A stretch of DNA of 64,000 bases. It comes from Trichopria drosophilae. Taxonomy: Eukaryota > Arthropoda > Insecta > Hymenoptera > Diapriidae. The notes under the pieces are model-generated. The model worked only from the letters and a program-made list of their open reading frames with translations, had not been told where the DNA came from and searched no databases. The stretch is taken from the NCBI GenBank assembly GCA_030407085.1, contig CM059587.1, positions 94,421,001-94,485,000 of the forward strand. Reading direction: 5' to 3'. Positions 36,346 through 47,339 of this stretch are shown in pieces (positions within the stretch are counted from its first letter, which is position 1; the number at the start of each line of letters is the position of its first letter). A program made the translations under genes and the position numbers.

Positions 36346-37339
36346 CATGTAGAAACTTTTTAATTTGGAATTATTGGGTATCACTCTATTTTTACAATGT
36401 CAGCTGCTTTGTTAAAGTTTGACGCAAATTGGATAAGTTTCTTTATCCACATAAAGTCGATCAGCCGAAAATTGAACATGTTTTCTCTGTTTTACATGTT
36501 ATTATTATACTTGCAAGATCAAAAAGTTAAATTGTTTATATAAGAAATCTTGTTTATATGTAACATTTTTGTATGTAACTGAATCTTGTAACAGAATTCC
36601 ACTCATTTATTATAATAGTAGCCATTTCATCAAGGATTAATTTTAATATTCAAAATACCCAAATGTGTATCAAGTAGCATAGACATTAAAAGCAATTTTT
36701 ATTTGAGTCTTCACTAGCTACTTTTATTTTTTAATTTGATTCCAACCACCTTACAAATCACACAGAGAATCAATTCCTTAATTAAGTAGTAAAGTTTAAA
36801 AAATGTAAACGAAAATAAATCTTCTATAAATAAAGTTGTATTTCCCTGCTTGGTTACAGCAATTTACTAAACAAGGCGGTCCCAATTCATACAAAAAAAT
36901 AATTCTCGTCGATGTGAAAAGGCATTCCAATTATATATAATAATTTCAGCCAATAATCCTGGGAAATCGTTCTGTACAGTCGTTACACTTGACATTTTCA
37001 CCGTAAAGGGATAAATCTAAAAACGAGCACAGCGCTATCCCTTGAGACGAGTCATTACTCAAGTTGCAGACGCGACAAATGATGGGTAAGCTGGGAGAAC
37101 GTTATTATCGTTTCGAATGGGTAACGAACGTTCTATAAATTACTACAATTCCACGATTTTAAAATGCATCAAATTAAGTTAATCGTGTGAAACAGATTAC
37201 GTATTAAATGGTTTCATAATTGTATCCTCCTGATGTATTGCAAATTAGTCCAAAAAATACATAAGCTCTTTTAGGCCGTAATAATCTGGAAAGTAGTAGC
37301 TCAAAGTCAAAGAGCTGCATCTACTTTTGTTGATTTCTA
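36346..37339. other. AT-rich non-coding DNA with a small GC-richer patch
   Basis: No gene is recognised. A GC-richer patch at about 37000-37140 could be a short conserved element but has no specific signature. Confidence 0.4.
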
Positions 37340-37577
37340 AACTTTTCATTTTTAGCATTTTTTTAAAGGAGCTCATAGATTTCGAGTTAGAGGGACGATT
37401 GTGTCCATCTCTGAACATAGTTTTGGTGAATTACCAATATGTTAATAGTTAGACAAAATTGATAAGAATAAATATTTCCTATTTTTTTTGGTAATTATTT
37501 TCAAATCTGCCACCATTTTGGAATTCCTAGTAGTTGAAAATCAATTTTGACCTTGGAATATCAAGAGCGAACACGAA
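37340..37577 (-). repeat. Lone half-arm of the fold-back family at 14762-15808
   Basis: TTTTTAGCATTTTTTTAAAG at about 37350 and the following GAGTTAGAGGGACGATTGTG match the reverse complement of 15010-15075. GATAAGAATAAATATTTCCT through TTTTGGAATTCCTAGTAG and AATCAATTTTGACCTTGGAA (about 37459-37557) match the reverse complement of 14755-14862. Intermediate sequence is deleted. This confirms that the 14.8-15.8 kb palindrome is a dispersed family. Confidence 0.65.
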
Positions 37578-37959
37578 TTATCAACTGTTTTTAACTTTGA
37601 TTTTGATACTTCGATTGACAATTTGACATTGAAGTAAAAAAAATTCAAATTTCAGGCATTAAATACCTCCCTGTTATTAATGAATGCCATCATTTTTGGT
37701 GGAATACCCCAAAGATGATTTTGAATACCCAACATTTAACCTTTACACTCTTGTTAGGGTTCATCACCATTTTTTGTGTATCGGATGTGTTGAGGTTGTA
37801 CAAATGGGACGATTTTATTCCGACATCATTCCCTAAGAATTACCTGCTCGATTTTATCGTTTAGAAAATGTACTATCTGGACTATTTAAAGTTTACAACC
37901 GTGACGGGAATAAATCGTTTTGCGAAAAGCGAATTGTTATGCCGCAGGGGGATTTTATT

Positions 37960-38330
37960 GTTTAGAAATTAATGTATGCGGCCTGGAAAGAGTTAAAACG
38001 AATGTCGAAGACGTTAGGAGCTTGCATTTGCAGGGCCTCGCGTGATAAGTCCCTTTTCCGTATGTAAATTCGATTATTTATTCGGGCGGCTCGAAAAGCA
38101 TGTTTGCCACCACTTATCGCTCACGAGTGCAAATGTAGAATGTCAACGCGAACATTTGGAGCGACCGAGGCTCCTTCGTTTCTCTGAATCGACTTGAGCC
38201 ACTCGCAATGCTTTTTTCGCCATTTTTCTCGACGCTGCATGTAATTCAAACAATTTATTACAATGAGGCATCGATAAAAATCCGGTTTTAAATTCGTCCA
38301 CTGTATTCGCGCGAGATGCTTCCTGCATGC
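37960..38330. promoter_or_regulatory. GC-richer block, candidate conserved non-coding element
   Basis: The block contains TATGCGGCCTGGAAAGAG, GGCCTCGCGTGATAAG, TTATTCGGGCGGCTCG and TTATCGCTCACGAG words in otherwise AT-rich DNA. A 61-codon minus-strand frame (38143-38328) has a more protein-like composition than its neighbours but no domain I recognise and no clear splice context. A hidden exon cannot be excluded. Confidence 0.3.
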
Positions 38331-39570
38331 TTTGTATAATTACCCGTAATCTTTTGTTATTTGTCAGAGTTTATTGCGGACTTTTCTTTCCTTTACCCTC
38401 AATTGCTCCAAAACGGGCATTAATTCTAGTAATTTTACTAAGATCAATTCGGTTAAAACATTTTCATGTAAAACATCTTTCAAATAATCAAAAGGCCTGC
38501 GCAAAATACTTTCACTTCATGTATACGACAGTTTCCGCTTTGAACCACTTGCGAGTAGAGCACGCCTTTCGTTGCGCCATCTAGCAGGAAATGAGCGCGA
38601 GTCAATCAGCTGTCTGATCTATCGGAGTCGTCGTCTTTGTATATCCCTCTCTTTTCTGTACTTATCCAGAGTTGCCGAGAGCTACCGATTCGGGTATGGA
38701 GAAACCGAGGTTCTCCGAGAACTAACGATCTCATACGCTAAAGTTTTCCAAACTATTTAAAATGCTTCTACTTTTGTGTAAGACATTTTTAAATTGTTGA
38801 CTATAGAATAATACTAATAACTGCATAAATCTAACCTTATTTATAAACATTCATCGTTTAATATTTACTATTACTGTTTAGTATCTAAGATAATATATTT
38901 TTTTACATTTTTCTAGTAAATATAAACATTGCGTTGAATGTCTACGATACATTCTTGAGACTTCAAAACTTCAGAAAAAAAAAAACAGAAAAAGGCTGAT
39001 AATGTCTTGAAGTTCAATAAATGATGTATCCTGACGACATATTACTGGCACTTCTAACCTGAAATTCATACTAAACCCATGGATAATTACGTTTAGGAAC
39101 TGCAAGAATGTGATGCTGATTTAACGAATTAGTTTTTAATCGAAGTATTTAGTAATTTACGTTACATATTGCTGGTAGAGGAGAGTAAACACGGCATGAT
39201 TAACGGTTTCCGCCTAACACGATCAGTTTCTAGGTAGGAAATCAATAAGCAAATTACCTACTCGGCTCCAAAACGTTGTTACCATAATCGCTCCATGCTC
39301 GATTGTCTTCGACGGGTTGCTCCCAATGTCACCCCCAGATTTATAGCCTATGACATTGAACATTATGCAATCAATGTTCCCAAAATGAAATATTTAATCA
39401 GAAATAGTTAACGTAATTGTAATTATCTTTATTTGCATAATTATAAAACATTAGTCGTAATTTTTTTATTCATGACGATAACCACTTTGGTTTCGGAAGC
39501 TTGATATCTGATGATGTAACGGCCAGAGAAATTATATAGCAAATTTTACTAGCCTAACATTTTCCAATAT
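38331..39570. other. Non-coding DNA with a CTCF-like site
   Basis: Open frames at 38327-38584 and 38572-38760 show no recognisable domain. The second overlaps the CTCF-like motif. The rest is AT-rich. Confidence 0.45.
38574..38588 (-). promoter_or_regulatory. Strong CTCF-like insulator motif
   Basis: The minus-strand sequence CCTGCTAGATGGCGC fits the CTCF core (CC-N-N-YAGRKGGCRS) closely. A GC-richer, E-box-containing neighbourhood (GTCAATCAGCTGTCTG near 38600) supports regulatory use. Binding is not shown by sequence alone. Confidence 0.4.
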
Positions 39571-40053
39571 TATATGAGTCATTCCATGTCAACAATATCA
39601 AAGTTGTGGTCGATGTCGCGGAATTCAACAAAAATGAAATATTTTATAGGTATAGGCGTGGAAATAACGTGGTAAAATATTTTTCTAAAATTTTCAAAAT
39701 GGCGGCCGTGAGGTCATATTCACTGAATTTCTTTAAATTACGATATCTATTTTTCTAATTATCGCATTTAAATAGGACTACGCGCATTTTGTTCACAAAA
39801 ATGAGTACTTTTATCTAAAGATAAGACAATTTTTTTTTCTTCTTAATTTGACCAAAAAACGGTCCAAAAAAATTTTCAACTTAAATTTTTGAACAAAACG
39901 CATATTTTTTTTTTCAAATTCGACGTCTCATTTTGTAGAAAAACCTTTCAGCTTTCATTCAAAAAAAAAAATTGATGGAGCCTCTTTTCGTTTTCGAGAT
40001 ATGATTTTTTAAAGAGCGCGACTCCGGCTTTCGCCGGTGCGCTGAGCCGCGCT

Positions 40054-40590
40054 TCAGGTGCAGTTCGGAGCGCTATCACTACTCCTCCCATTACACATTA
40101 GATATTGGTTATTTATATACCGTTCATTTTTTAAACAATACGGGACGTTAAATTCCTTCTCAATACGTCGAGCTTTCCATGATTTTGGTGCCATGGTTAA
40201 AAGTGTTACTTTCTCTGAATTACGATCCGCTAATGCTATTTTTTCTTTTAATTCATAAACTACGACTTATATATCATCATCAGCAGGACGTACTTTTGTA
40301 AAAACTTTTCTTAATTCGCGATCAAGACTCTGTTTTATTTCAATTATTTTACTCTTTTCGGCAGCTTCTGACCTGCGATCTTTCCAACTTGAAACGGGAG
40401 AAACATGTAAAAGTTCGAGGATTTTATTTAAATTTGTTAGAGCAGCTTCATCACTAATTATTTTATCCATACTGTCTATTTCTTCCTCCATTTCTATTTC
40501 CCATATTTCATTCTCAATCTCATGAGGCTGAGTAGAATTTCCAGAACCCTGAGATATATATATATATATTCGGGCCTTGACGATGAAGTA
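40054..40590 (-). pseudogene. Broken coding fragment inside the fold-back loop (HTH-like element protein)
   Basis: On the minus strand one frame stays open from 40590 to a TGA near 40054, apart from a single in-frame TAA at 40267-40269. Before the stop it reads an acidic, helical segment (EIENEIWEIEMEEEIDSMDK, then ALTNLNKILELLHVSPVSSW and a Lys/Arg/Glu-rich helix). After the stop it continues ELKEKIALADRNSEKVTLLT, then MAPKSWKARRIEKEFNVPYC, which resembles a helix-turn-helix DNA-binding segment. Such Ser-Trp plus EFNV-type segments resemble proteins encoded by insect repetitive elements, from memory and not checked. Codon use is less AT-driven than chance frames nearby. It probably derives from the parent autonomous element or is captured cargo. 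It has no start, is truncated and is not expected to work. Confidence 0.5.
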
Positions 40591-41047
40591 TCATCGATCG
40601 GAACGCTCAAAAGTTTAGATGATGTCATTAATCGACACGAATTACAAATTACTTTGCCTAACCATATATCAGATTTTAGAATAAGCCTATTACATAACTC
40701 GTGAGTAATATGACGAAATTCTTTATTCTAAAGTATTGACGCATTACCCTTTTTCTTGAAAGGATTGCAGCAATGAATCAGAGAAGCCATAGTAATTGGA
40801 AGGTAATGTTAGTGCAAAAACTTAACAGATTTAAAAATGAAGCGCGGCTCTGCGCACCGCCGAAAGCCGGAGTCGCGCTCTTTAAAAAATCATATCTCGA
40901 AAACGAAAAGAGTCTCCATCAATTTTTTTTTAATGAAAGCTGAAAGGTTTTTCTACAAAATGAGATGTCGAATTTGAAAAAAAAAATATGCGTTTTGTTC
41001 AAAAATTTAAGTTGACAATTTTTTTGGACCGTTTTTTGGTCAAATTA

Positions 41048-42539
41048 CCCGCATAAACATTTGTCTACGAATCGGGTCCGAAACGGATCAGGGACCCTCA
41101 GCCCGGAAGTATTCCGGATCCGTTTCGGTTCAGGATGTTACACAACCTCGGATCCGAATCGGATCCGGAACCCGGAGGTCAGGCATCGGCATCCGTTTCT
41201 GATCCGATCCTGATTTTCATTCGCATAGCTTTACCCGGTATAGGTCAGTCGAGGCTCTCTCTGTCTGTCTCTCTCTCGACTGGCTCAGTAGTAATTTTAA
41301 TAAATTTACAGCATGGAATACAATACTTTATTAGTATAAAATGTATATTTTACAGAACTGTTATTTCAGAGACTATACATTTCAGGTGTCAAACTTTCAA
41401 CGATTAATTTATATCCGACATTTATTTATAATAATACTATACCTTCGAAACAGGTTTTCACTATTGAACACTGTATTACAACATAAATAATTTGGACTTT
41501 GTCGTATATTAGAATATTATATTGTCGATTTTAGCTCAAAGTTGTTAGATATTTATGTTTTCACATGTCACATATAGGTTATGTAATTACATACACATCA
41601 AGTAGTGTCCCAATAAACGAGATCGTGTGCAAATATTTTCACTGATTTTCATTTTGCATTCGATTTGTTTCCACTTTCGAATGGAATGTAGCAAATTTGA
41701 ATGCAGAATTAAACGTTTTCAAACGAATATATGCGCAATGTTAAGATTGAGGTTATGTACATCCGTTTGCATGCGAAAACGGCTAACTGTCGAATGAAAA
41801 AAATGTTCATTTTTCATTCGATGTGATACGTTCTTTTGACATGATCTGCATAAAATGAATTGTATTTCATACGATTTCATTTGGCTCGGCATTCGATTTG
41901 CATTCGACATTTAGCCATTTTCGCATGCAAACAGATGTACATATCCTAAATCTTAATACTGCGCATATATTCGTTTGAAAACGATTAATTCCGCATTAAA
42001 ATTTGCTTAATTTCATTCGAAAGTGGAAACAAATCGAATTCAAACAGAAAAACAATGAACATTTTTGCACACGATCTCGTTTATTGGGGTGGCATAACCT
42101 AACGTGACGTAACGCTTGGTCCGATAAGGGCCACTACACGTAAGACGTATATCCTTCGCCATAGCATTTCTTACGCTGACATCTAAGGTCGTTTCTTGTG
42201 TATTGGCCTTAATGCAAAAAATATCAGACGTCTCATGTATGTTTTAATTCCTATGCGAAATTTCTTTCAGAATACAAAGGTAAACAAATCTATTAGAAAT
42301 CCAAATACGAATCGGATCAGGGACGGATCCGGATTACCTGACCTACCGAGTAAACCTATATGTACATATGCAAAACCAAATCTGGGCCGGATCAGGAACA
42401 GATCCTGATTACCGGACATCCGTATCCCGGGTCCGATACGGATCCGAGGTTGTGTAACATCCTGATCCGGCACGGATTAGGCGATCGGATCCGATCCTGA
42501 GCTAATCGTGGGGGTCAAATCAGGGAATGTTTATGCGGG
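41048..42539. mobile_element. 1492-bp TIR element CCCGCATAAACAT, nested in the outer fold-back
   Basis: The element begins CCCGCATAAACATT and ends AATGTTTATGCGGG. It is flanked by TA at 41046-41047 and 42540-42541. The uninterrupted left arm of the host element (GACCAAATTAAGAAGA-type sequence in complement, near 39840-39852) shows the original site had one TA, so the duplication is exactly TA. The termini are followed by GATCCGGATC/CGGATCAGG-rich sub-terminal repeats and a shared box TCAGGATGTTACACAACCTC at about 41131 and, inverted, near 42450. No transposase is present. It contains a further fold-back (41609-42088). The TA target and TIRs fit a Tc1/mariner-type or similar non-autonomous element; the superfamily is uncertain. 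Confidence 0.9.
41609..42088. mobile_element. 480-bp fold-back element, innermost of the nest
   Basis: The arms 41609-41796 and 41901-42088 are both 188 bp and diverged reverse complements, starting CCCAATAAACGAGATCGTGT. Other paired boxes are GATTTGTTTCCACTTTCGAA, TTTTCAAACGAATATATGCG and TTTGCATGCGAAAA. The loop is about 104 bp. There are no coding frames of note. Arm divergence is greater than in the outer elements, so it may be an integral old part of the 1492-bp element rather than a separate insertion. A clear target duplication was not found. Confidence 0.75.
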
Positions 42540-42815
42540 TAAGAAGAAAAAAAAATTGTCTTATCTTTAGATAAAAGTACTCATTTTTGTGAACAAAATG
42601 CGCGTAGTCCCATTTAAATGCGATGATTAGAAAAATAGATATCGTAATTTAAAGAAATTCAGTGAATATGACCTCACGGCCGCCATTTTGAAAATTCTGG
42701 AAAAATATTTTACCACATTACTTTTCACGCCTATACCTATCAAATATTTCATTTTTGTTGAATTCCGCGACATCGACCACAACTTTGATATTGTTGACAT
42801 GGAATGTCTCATATA

Positions 42816-43007
42816 TTATTACAAATGTATTATATATTATTTTAAAATAATATAATTTTAATATATATTATTATATATTATTATGTATTATTAATTTAAT
42901 ATGTATAGTTTTCATCGAAAATTTTGTGATATTACTTGCGAGTTGCAAATACGAATTTATTTAATGACACTGTGTACATTTATTATATTCCTTGAATTTG
43001 GTTACTA
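42816..43007. repeat. AT-only low-complexity tract
   Basis: Positions 42820-42905 consist almost only of A and T in ATTATATATTATT-like words next to the outer element. This is simple-sequence DNA with no coding potential. Confidence 0.6.
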
Positions 43008-43190
43008 TTTAGGTTAGGTTAGGTTAAGTTAGGTTAAGTTGTAATAATTTGTCTAAATAATATTTTGTAAAATAATATTTTATTCAAATAATATTTTGTC
43101 CTGTGATATTTTGTTCCAATAATATTTTGGATTATGATATTTTGGCATGATATTTTGTCCAATGATATTTTATCTTATGATATTTAGTGG
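43008..43190 (+). repeat. GGTTAGGTTA motif run followed by AATATTTTGTCC degenerate minisatellite
   Basis: A run of AGGTTAGGTTA(A)GTT words (43009-43040) is followed by about ten degenerate copies of (A/G)ATATTTTGTCC spaced 10-20 bp apart (43055-43185). Both are low-complexity tandem signals. The TTAGG-like run is short and imperfect and need not be telomeric. Confidence 0.6.
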
Positions 43191-44575
43191 TAGAATCGCC
43201 GGGATCAAAGGCTTATCATGTTTGTTGAATCATGCTGTTGTGTACTTTTTATATTGTGTGTTGATAACTGATAGAAAGGAAATTGAACAATGTCCAAGTA
43301 CAAACAGCAACGGTGATATTGAATTATTTAATTAGGATTCGTACCTCAGAATTTCAAAACTCAAATTGGCGGAGCCAATATCCGTATATCCAAGGTATTA
43401 CTGATAGGTCACAAAACAAACTAAAAACAGAAAATATCAGGATAGCTTTAAAATTAATACATATAAAAATGTGCCAAGCAAATACCAATGATTGATTATT
43501 CACACAGAGGGAAATGGATTGTAATAGGTACTAGAAACATTGTACCGGGTATGATATTTTGTGATTCCCATAGGTACAGCACTAATTATTGTATCAGAGA
43601 CAATCTGCGTGTGATACGAATAGAGATTGTTCCGGGTACAATCACAGATTATACAACGATGTGTATTCCGCACTGTGAAGAAATTGTAACCAGTACATTT
43701 TATTGTCAGTCGTATTAACTGAAGATAGTAAGATCACGAATTCTTTTATGCTGTATACAAAATATATTTTGAACGTATAATATAAATCTTCCACTCTGCG
43801 ATATGCCTTTTTTAACTACGCGTTTCTTATATTACTACATTTATCAAGGTATATGAGACACACGTACGCCGGTTGACACATAAATTTAAGTAGTTTATAC
43901 ATTAAATATACCCTATAAATACTACATAACAATCTGAACGAATTTGTAACGCTTAATATTTGGTCGCACACAAAGCCGCACTTTTCGCACACACAGTTAT
44001 TAATTTTCAATGTGAAAGCTTTCTTATACATATACTAACTTGCAGTTTCTGCGTAACACTTGCGAGATATATACTGACGATAGTGCACCGCCTATCGTGA
44101 TGATATCGTACTATGAATGTTATTATGTCTCGACGGTCTCGGCTACGTCTTTCGATTTTGAATTTCGAGTTTGCGTTCGATATTTCATTGCCTATCGATT
44201 GTATCACAAACCTAAGGTTAGTAGGTTATGTAGGTGTTAATTCTTGAGATGAAAGTGAAACCGGTATACACACTAACGGATTTCTTGCGCGCCCTAAGCG
44301 CATGCGCGTGTGTTTGATACAAGTTTAGATTGTAAATCATACAATCTAAGACTGTAATCATAACAATATGTGAATTTAACAATGATAAGATTATAAATCG
44401 TAAAAAAACAAACATTATCTGATAAAAAATTTTGGTTTACAATATTAAAGTTGTTGTTGAAACATAATGGCATTGTACCAACTACGTCGCAGATTGCTCT
44501 CATTACTAAATAGAGTAGTTCTCAGAACAATCATAATTTTTAAGAACTATTTCTTACAGTCTATTTTTCTCTGTG
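43191..44575. other. Non-coding DNA without recognised genes
   Basis: Open frames at 43147-43335, 43283-43495, 43488-43718 and several overlapping frames around 43816-44503 have no recognisable domains. GATTGT(A/T)(A/C)(C/T)(C/G)GG-like boxes recur near 43516, 43540 and 43626 and may be part of an old repeat. Confidence 0.4.
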
Positions 44576-44710
44576 CACTAACCGCCAAATTTCGGCAATA
44601 TTGAAAGCCAATTATATTCTTATTGAGTTTCAACAATTATTTGAAAAAGAACCTTATGATAGTTTGTGATGTTTTGATATATAATTGACTTTCAATCTTG
44701 GCGGTTAGTG
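44576..44710. mobile_element. 135-bp MITE-like inverted repeat, CACTAACCGCC ends
   Basis: CACTAACCGCCAA at 44576 is matched by TTGGCGGTTAGTG ending at 44710. An inner pair TTGAAAGCCAATTATAT/ATATAATTGACTTTCAA extends the stem to about 45 bp. There is no coding content. The size and structure fit a small MITE, but a target duplication was not clear. Confidence 0.6.
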
Positions 44711-45139
44711 GACAATAACCAAGCATTGGCATTTGCTTGGCAACCAATATTGAACGAATATTGGCTGCCAATGATTGGCAACGTCGCGATCGTCCCTATG
44801 TTTTATTAACAATAGGCCAATATTTCGCCAAGATAAGTCAACATTGTCCCAATATTTAACCAATGATAACCATCGGCAATTTCCCATTGGAAAGACTATA
44901 AAATAGAAACGTGTTACATTTAGTGCTGATCATCAGGGCTAATGGCATCTATGCCCTGGACGCAATAATTAATTTCAATTTTATAAATAAAAGTAATTTT
45001 CAATTTTATACTGCAAATAAAGGCCGTGATGTATCCGTTAAGCAATATTAAAATGATGAATGGATGTTTCTGACTATAAAAGCATATAATTCTAAACCGT
45101 TAAATATTAAACCTTTGGAATAATTCAAGTCTTATTTAA

Positions 45140-45310
45140 AGCTTTGAGAATCTGACATCAGATTCGTATTCAGCAACCCCAAAAACCGCCAAAGTAGCTG
45201 TTTTCATGTGGATTTATCAACATTTCCAATGTTTCATCCGCCATTTTGAATTTTGAGAATATGACACCAGATTCGTATTCACCGACCTCAAAAACAATAA
45301 ATGCTGTACA
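45140..45310 (-). repeat. Two units of the ATTCGTATTC/CAAAATGGCGG dispersed repeat
   Basis: GATTCGTATTCAGCAACC at 45161 and GATTCGTATTCACCGACC at 45270 lie 109 bp apart, each preceded by GAGAAT(C/A)TGACA(T/C)CA. The same family, in the opposite direction, appears at 49068-49150 and as a three-unit array at 54985-55265. Confidence 0.6.
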
Positions 45311-45550
45311 ATTTGCAATCATTTTAATCATTTTAGCTGCGTTATTAACCAGTTAATGTGATAAATATATACAAACGTATCATGTAGGGAGTGGTTTTTA
45401 CCCCCTAAAATGGTTTATGGACCCAAACAAAAAATTACGTGTCCAATATTTTTCGATTCTCTACACGTATGCAAACTTTGATTCCAATCCGTGAGACACA
45501 TTTGGGTAGGGTTACTTGTGAGTGAAATTTTTTTTTATTTCCATTCATAT

Positions 45551-46470
45551 TACAGCAAACAAATATGTCCAAACTCGAAACTGGTCAAGGCCGATATTTG
45601 TATTGGACTACACCTAACCTCACTTTCCGGAATAATTTTAAAAATACATATTTTCCAGCTTTTCTTGTAGCAGCAACAAATTATTGTCAAACGCCATATC
45701 GATACAGACTACATTTATGACGGACCGCCCCTAACCTCACATTTCGAATAGTTGATAATTACTATTTAGCTCCTCCTACTATAGCAAGTAATTATATCCA
45801 AACCTGAAATTGATCTAGACCGATATTTCCTAGCTAACACAAATGAGTATTCGTGTTAGCTGGGTTGTGATGGACTACACCTAACCTCACTTTCCTGAAT
45901 AATTTTAAAAATACATATTTTCCAGCTTTTCTTATATAGCCGCAACTAATTATTGTCAAACGCCATATCGATACAGACTACATTTATGACGGACCGCCCC
46001 TAACCTCACATTTCGAATAGTTGATAATTACTATTTAGCTCCTCCTACTATAGCAAGCAATTATATCCAAACATGAAATTGATCTAGACCGATATTTCCT
46101 AGCTAACACAAATGAGTATTCGTGTTAGCTGGGTTGTGATGGACTACACATAACCTCACTTTCCTGAATAGTTTTAAAAACACATATTTTCCAGCCTTTC
46201 TTATAGCAGCAACCAATTAATGTCAAACGCCATATTGACGTAGGCTGTTATTGATGATGGAGCGCACCTAACCTCAAAATTAGAATAGTTGACAATTATT
46301 AATTAGCTACTCCTAGTACAGCAACTAAATCCATGTATAAGATTGATGTAGACCAATATTTATGATGGACCGGATCTAACCTCACATTCCGAATATTTCA
46401 TGAGTACCTATTTTTTCGAGCTTCGCCATGTTGATCTATACTACTTATGACTGACAGCACCTAACCTCAC
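45551..46470 (+). repeat. Dimeric ~268-bp satellite array
   Basis: TTTTCCAGC(T/C)TTTCTT recurs at 45651, 45921 and 46187 (270 and 266 bp). Within each unit the box CTAACCTCAC(A/T)TTC occurs twice, at 45613, 45730, 45881, 45999, 46150 and 46266, so intervals alternate between about 117 and 151 bp. This is the signature of a higher-order dimer built from a diverged monomer. Each full unit also has a hairpin AGCTAACAC...GTGTTAGCT. Further decayed boxes occur at 46379 and 46459. No frame is open across units. Confidence 0.85.
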
Positions 46471-47110
46471 TTTCACCAAACGGGCAATCCCCGAATCGCG
46501 GGATAGCGAGCGCGTAATTCTCCGGCGACATGAATCGAAGCATCGGGTACACGCGGAGAAACAGTGACCGGCTCCCAATTAGGGGCCCCTCTTTTAAGCG
46601 ATCTCTCCGTCCCGCTCTGGTCCCAAAGTCGACTTTGCGCGGCGTCTTCCTCTTTCTCTTGTATAAATTAGTCCGAGCCGCCACATAATGGCGTGTCGAT
46701 GCGCTACTGTCCCCGGATAGCGTTTTCTCTTTTTTTACCTTTTTTCTCGCCGTTCAGCCGCAGGTACCTTGATCGCAGCCCTTCCTTGTCTTCACCACGT
46801 TCTTTTCGGTTAATCTCTCCTGCTCACACTCGCACGACTCAAGAAACTTCGCATCTTCGGAACCCGGCCGCTTAATTTACGACCAATTAATTTGGATAAA
46901 CTGAATGGGGCCCCCATTTTTCGATGCACGCGTTAACTCGGAATTTTTTTGGGACTCCTCGCGCCACTTCTAGGCACGTTCCTGACGTACGTCTTTTTTC
47001 GACTTCGCCGAATGGTTAGTTCGAATTTCGAGTTCGCCATAAATTTTCCCCAAGTGAAATTCACCTTAACATGGCGAAATTAGAGCCGCGTTACGATTAC
47101 AGTGAGCATT
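46471..47110. promoter_or_regulatory. GC-rich island, candidate regulatory element
   Basis: CG-rich sequence (for example GCGGGATAGCGAGCGCGTAA near 46498 and TTTGCGCGGCGTC near 46635) with TTAATTTACG and CCAATTAATTTGG motifs near 46870-46895. Open frames on both strands (46445-46684 minus, 46693-46875 plus) give basic, domain-free peptides. The abrupt start next to the satellite is notable. Function is not established. Confidence 0.35.
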
Positions 47111-47339
47111 TCGTCTGCACACACACACTGTAATATTGCAACTTCGGTTACCAAAAATTAGTACATAACCTTTATCATAACAACGTCGAACTTTTAGAAT
47201 AAAAATCATCAAAAGATTTTACACGGCATAACTCAACTATTATGCGGGACACAATTTGATAAGAAACCCCCGAGAAACCAATTTATAGTAAACTTAAGTG
47301 GGTGATATAAGTCTTTTTTGTTGTCCTTTAGGTACAAGT
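47111..47339. other. AT-rich spacer
   Basis: No feature is recognised in this short stretch. Confidence 0.4.

Larger units (their letters stand above)
39571..42815. mobile_element. Outer fold-back element with 485-bp arms, interrupted by a nested element
   Basis: The left arm 39571-40056 begins TATATGAGTCATTCCATGTC and ends at GCCGCGCTTCA. The right arm spans 40838-42815 but is split by the 41048-42539 insertion; without it the arms are 486 and 484 bp. Landmark pairs are CGACTCCGGCTTTCGCCGGT/ACCGCCGAAAGCCGGAGTCG near the loop and GATGTCGCGGAATTCAACAA/TTGTTGAATTCCGCGACATC near the ends. The 781-bp loop carries a broken coding fragment on the minus strand. The element is non-autonomous in its present form. 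A target duplication is not obvious because the flanks are TA-rich. Confidence 0.85.

Noticed and set aside
40522..40704. 60-codon plus-strand open frame
   Set aside because: It overlaps, on the opposite strand, the broken coding fragment that explains the local composition better.
43009..43040. Interstitial telomere (TTAGG)n
   Set aside because: The run is short, imperfect and based on GGTTA rather than perfect TTAGG; not enough to call a telomeric tract.
46445..46684. 79-codon minus-strand open frame
   Set aside because: Basic, domain-free translation starting in the GC-rich island; its downstream end runs into decayed satellite sequence.
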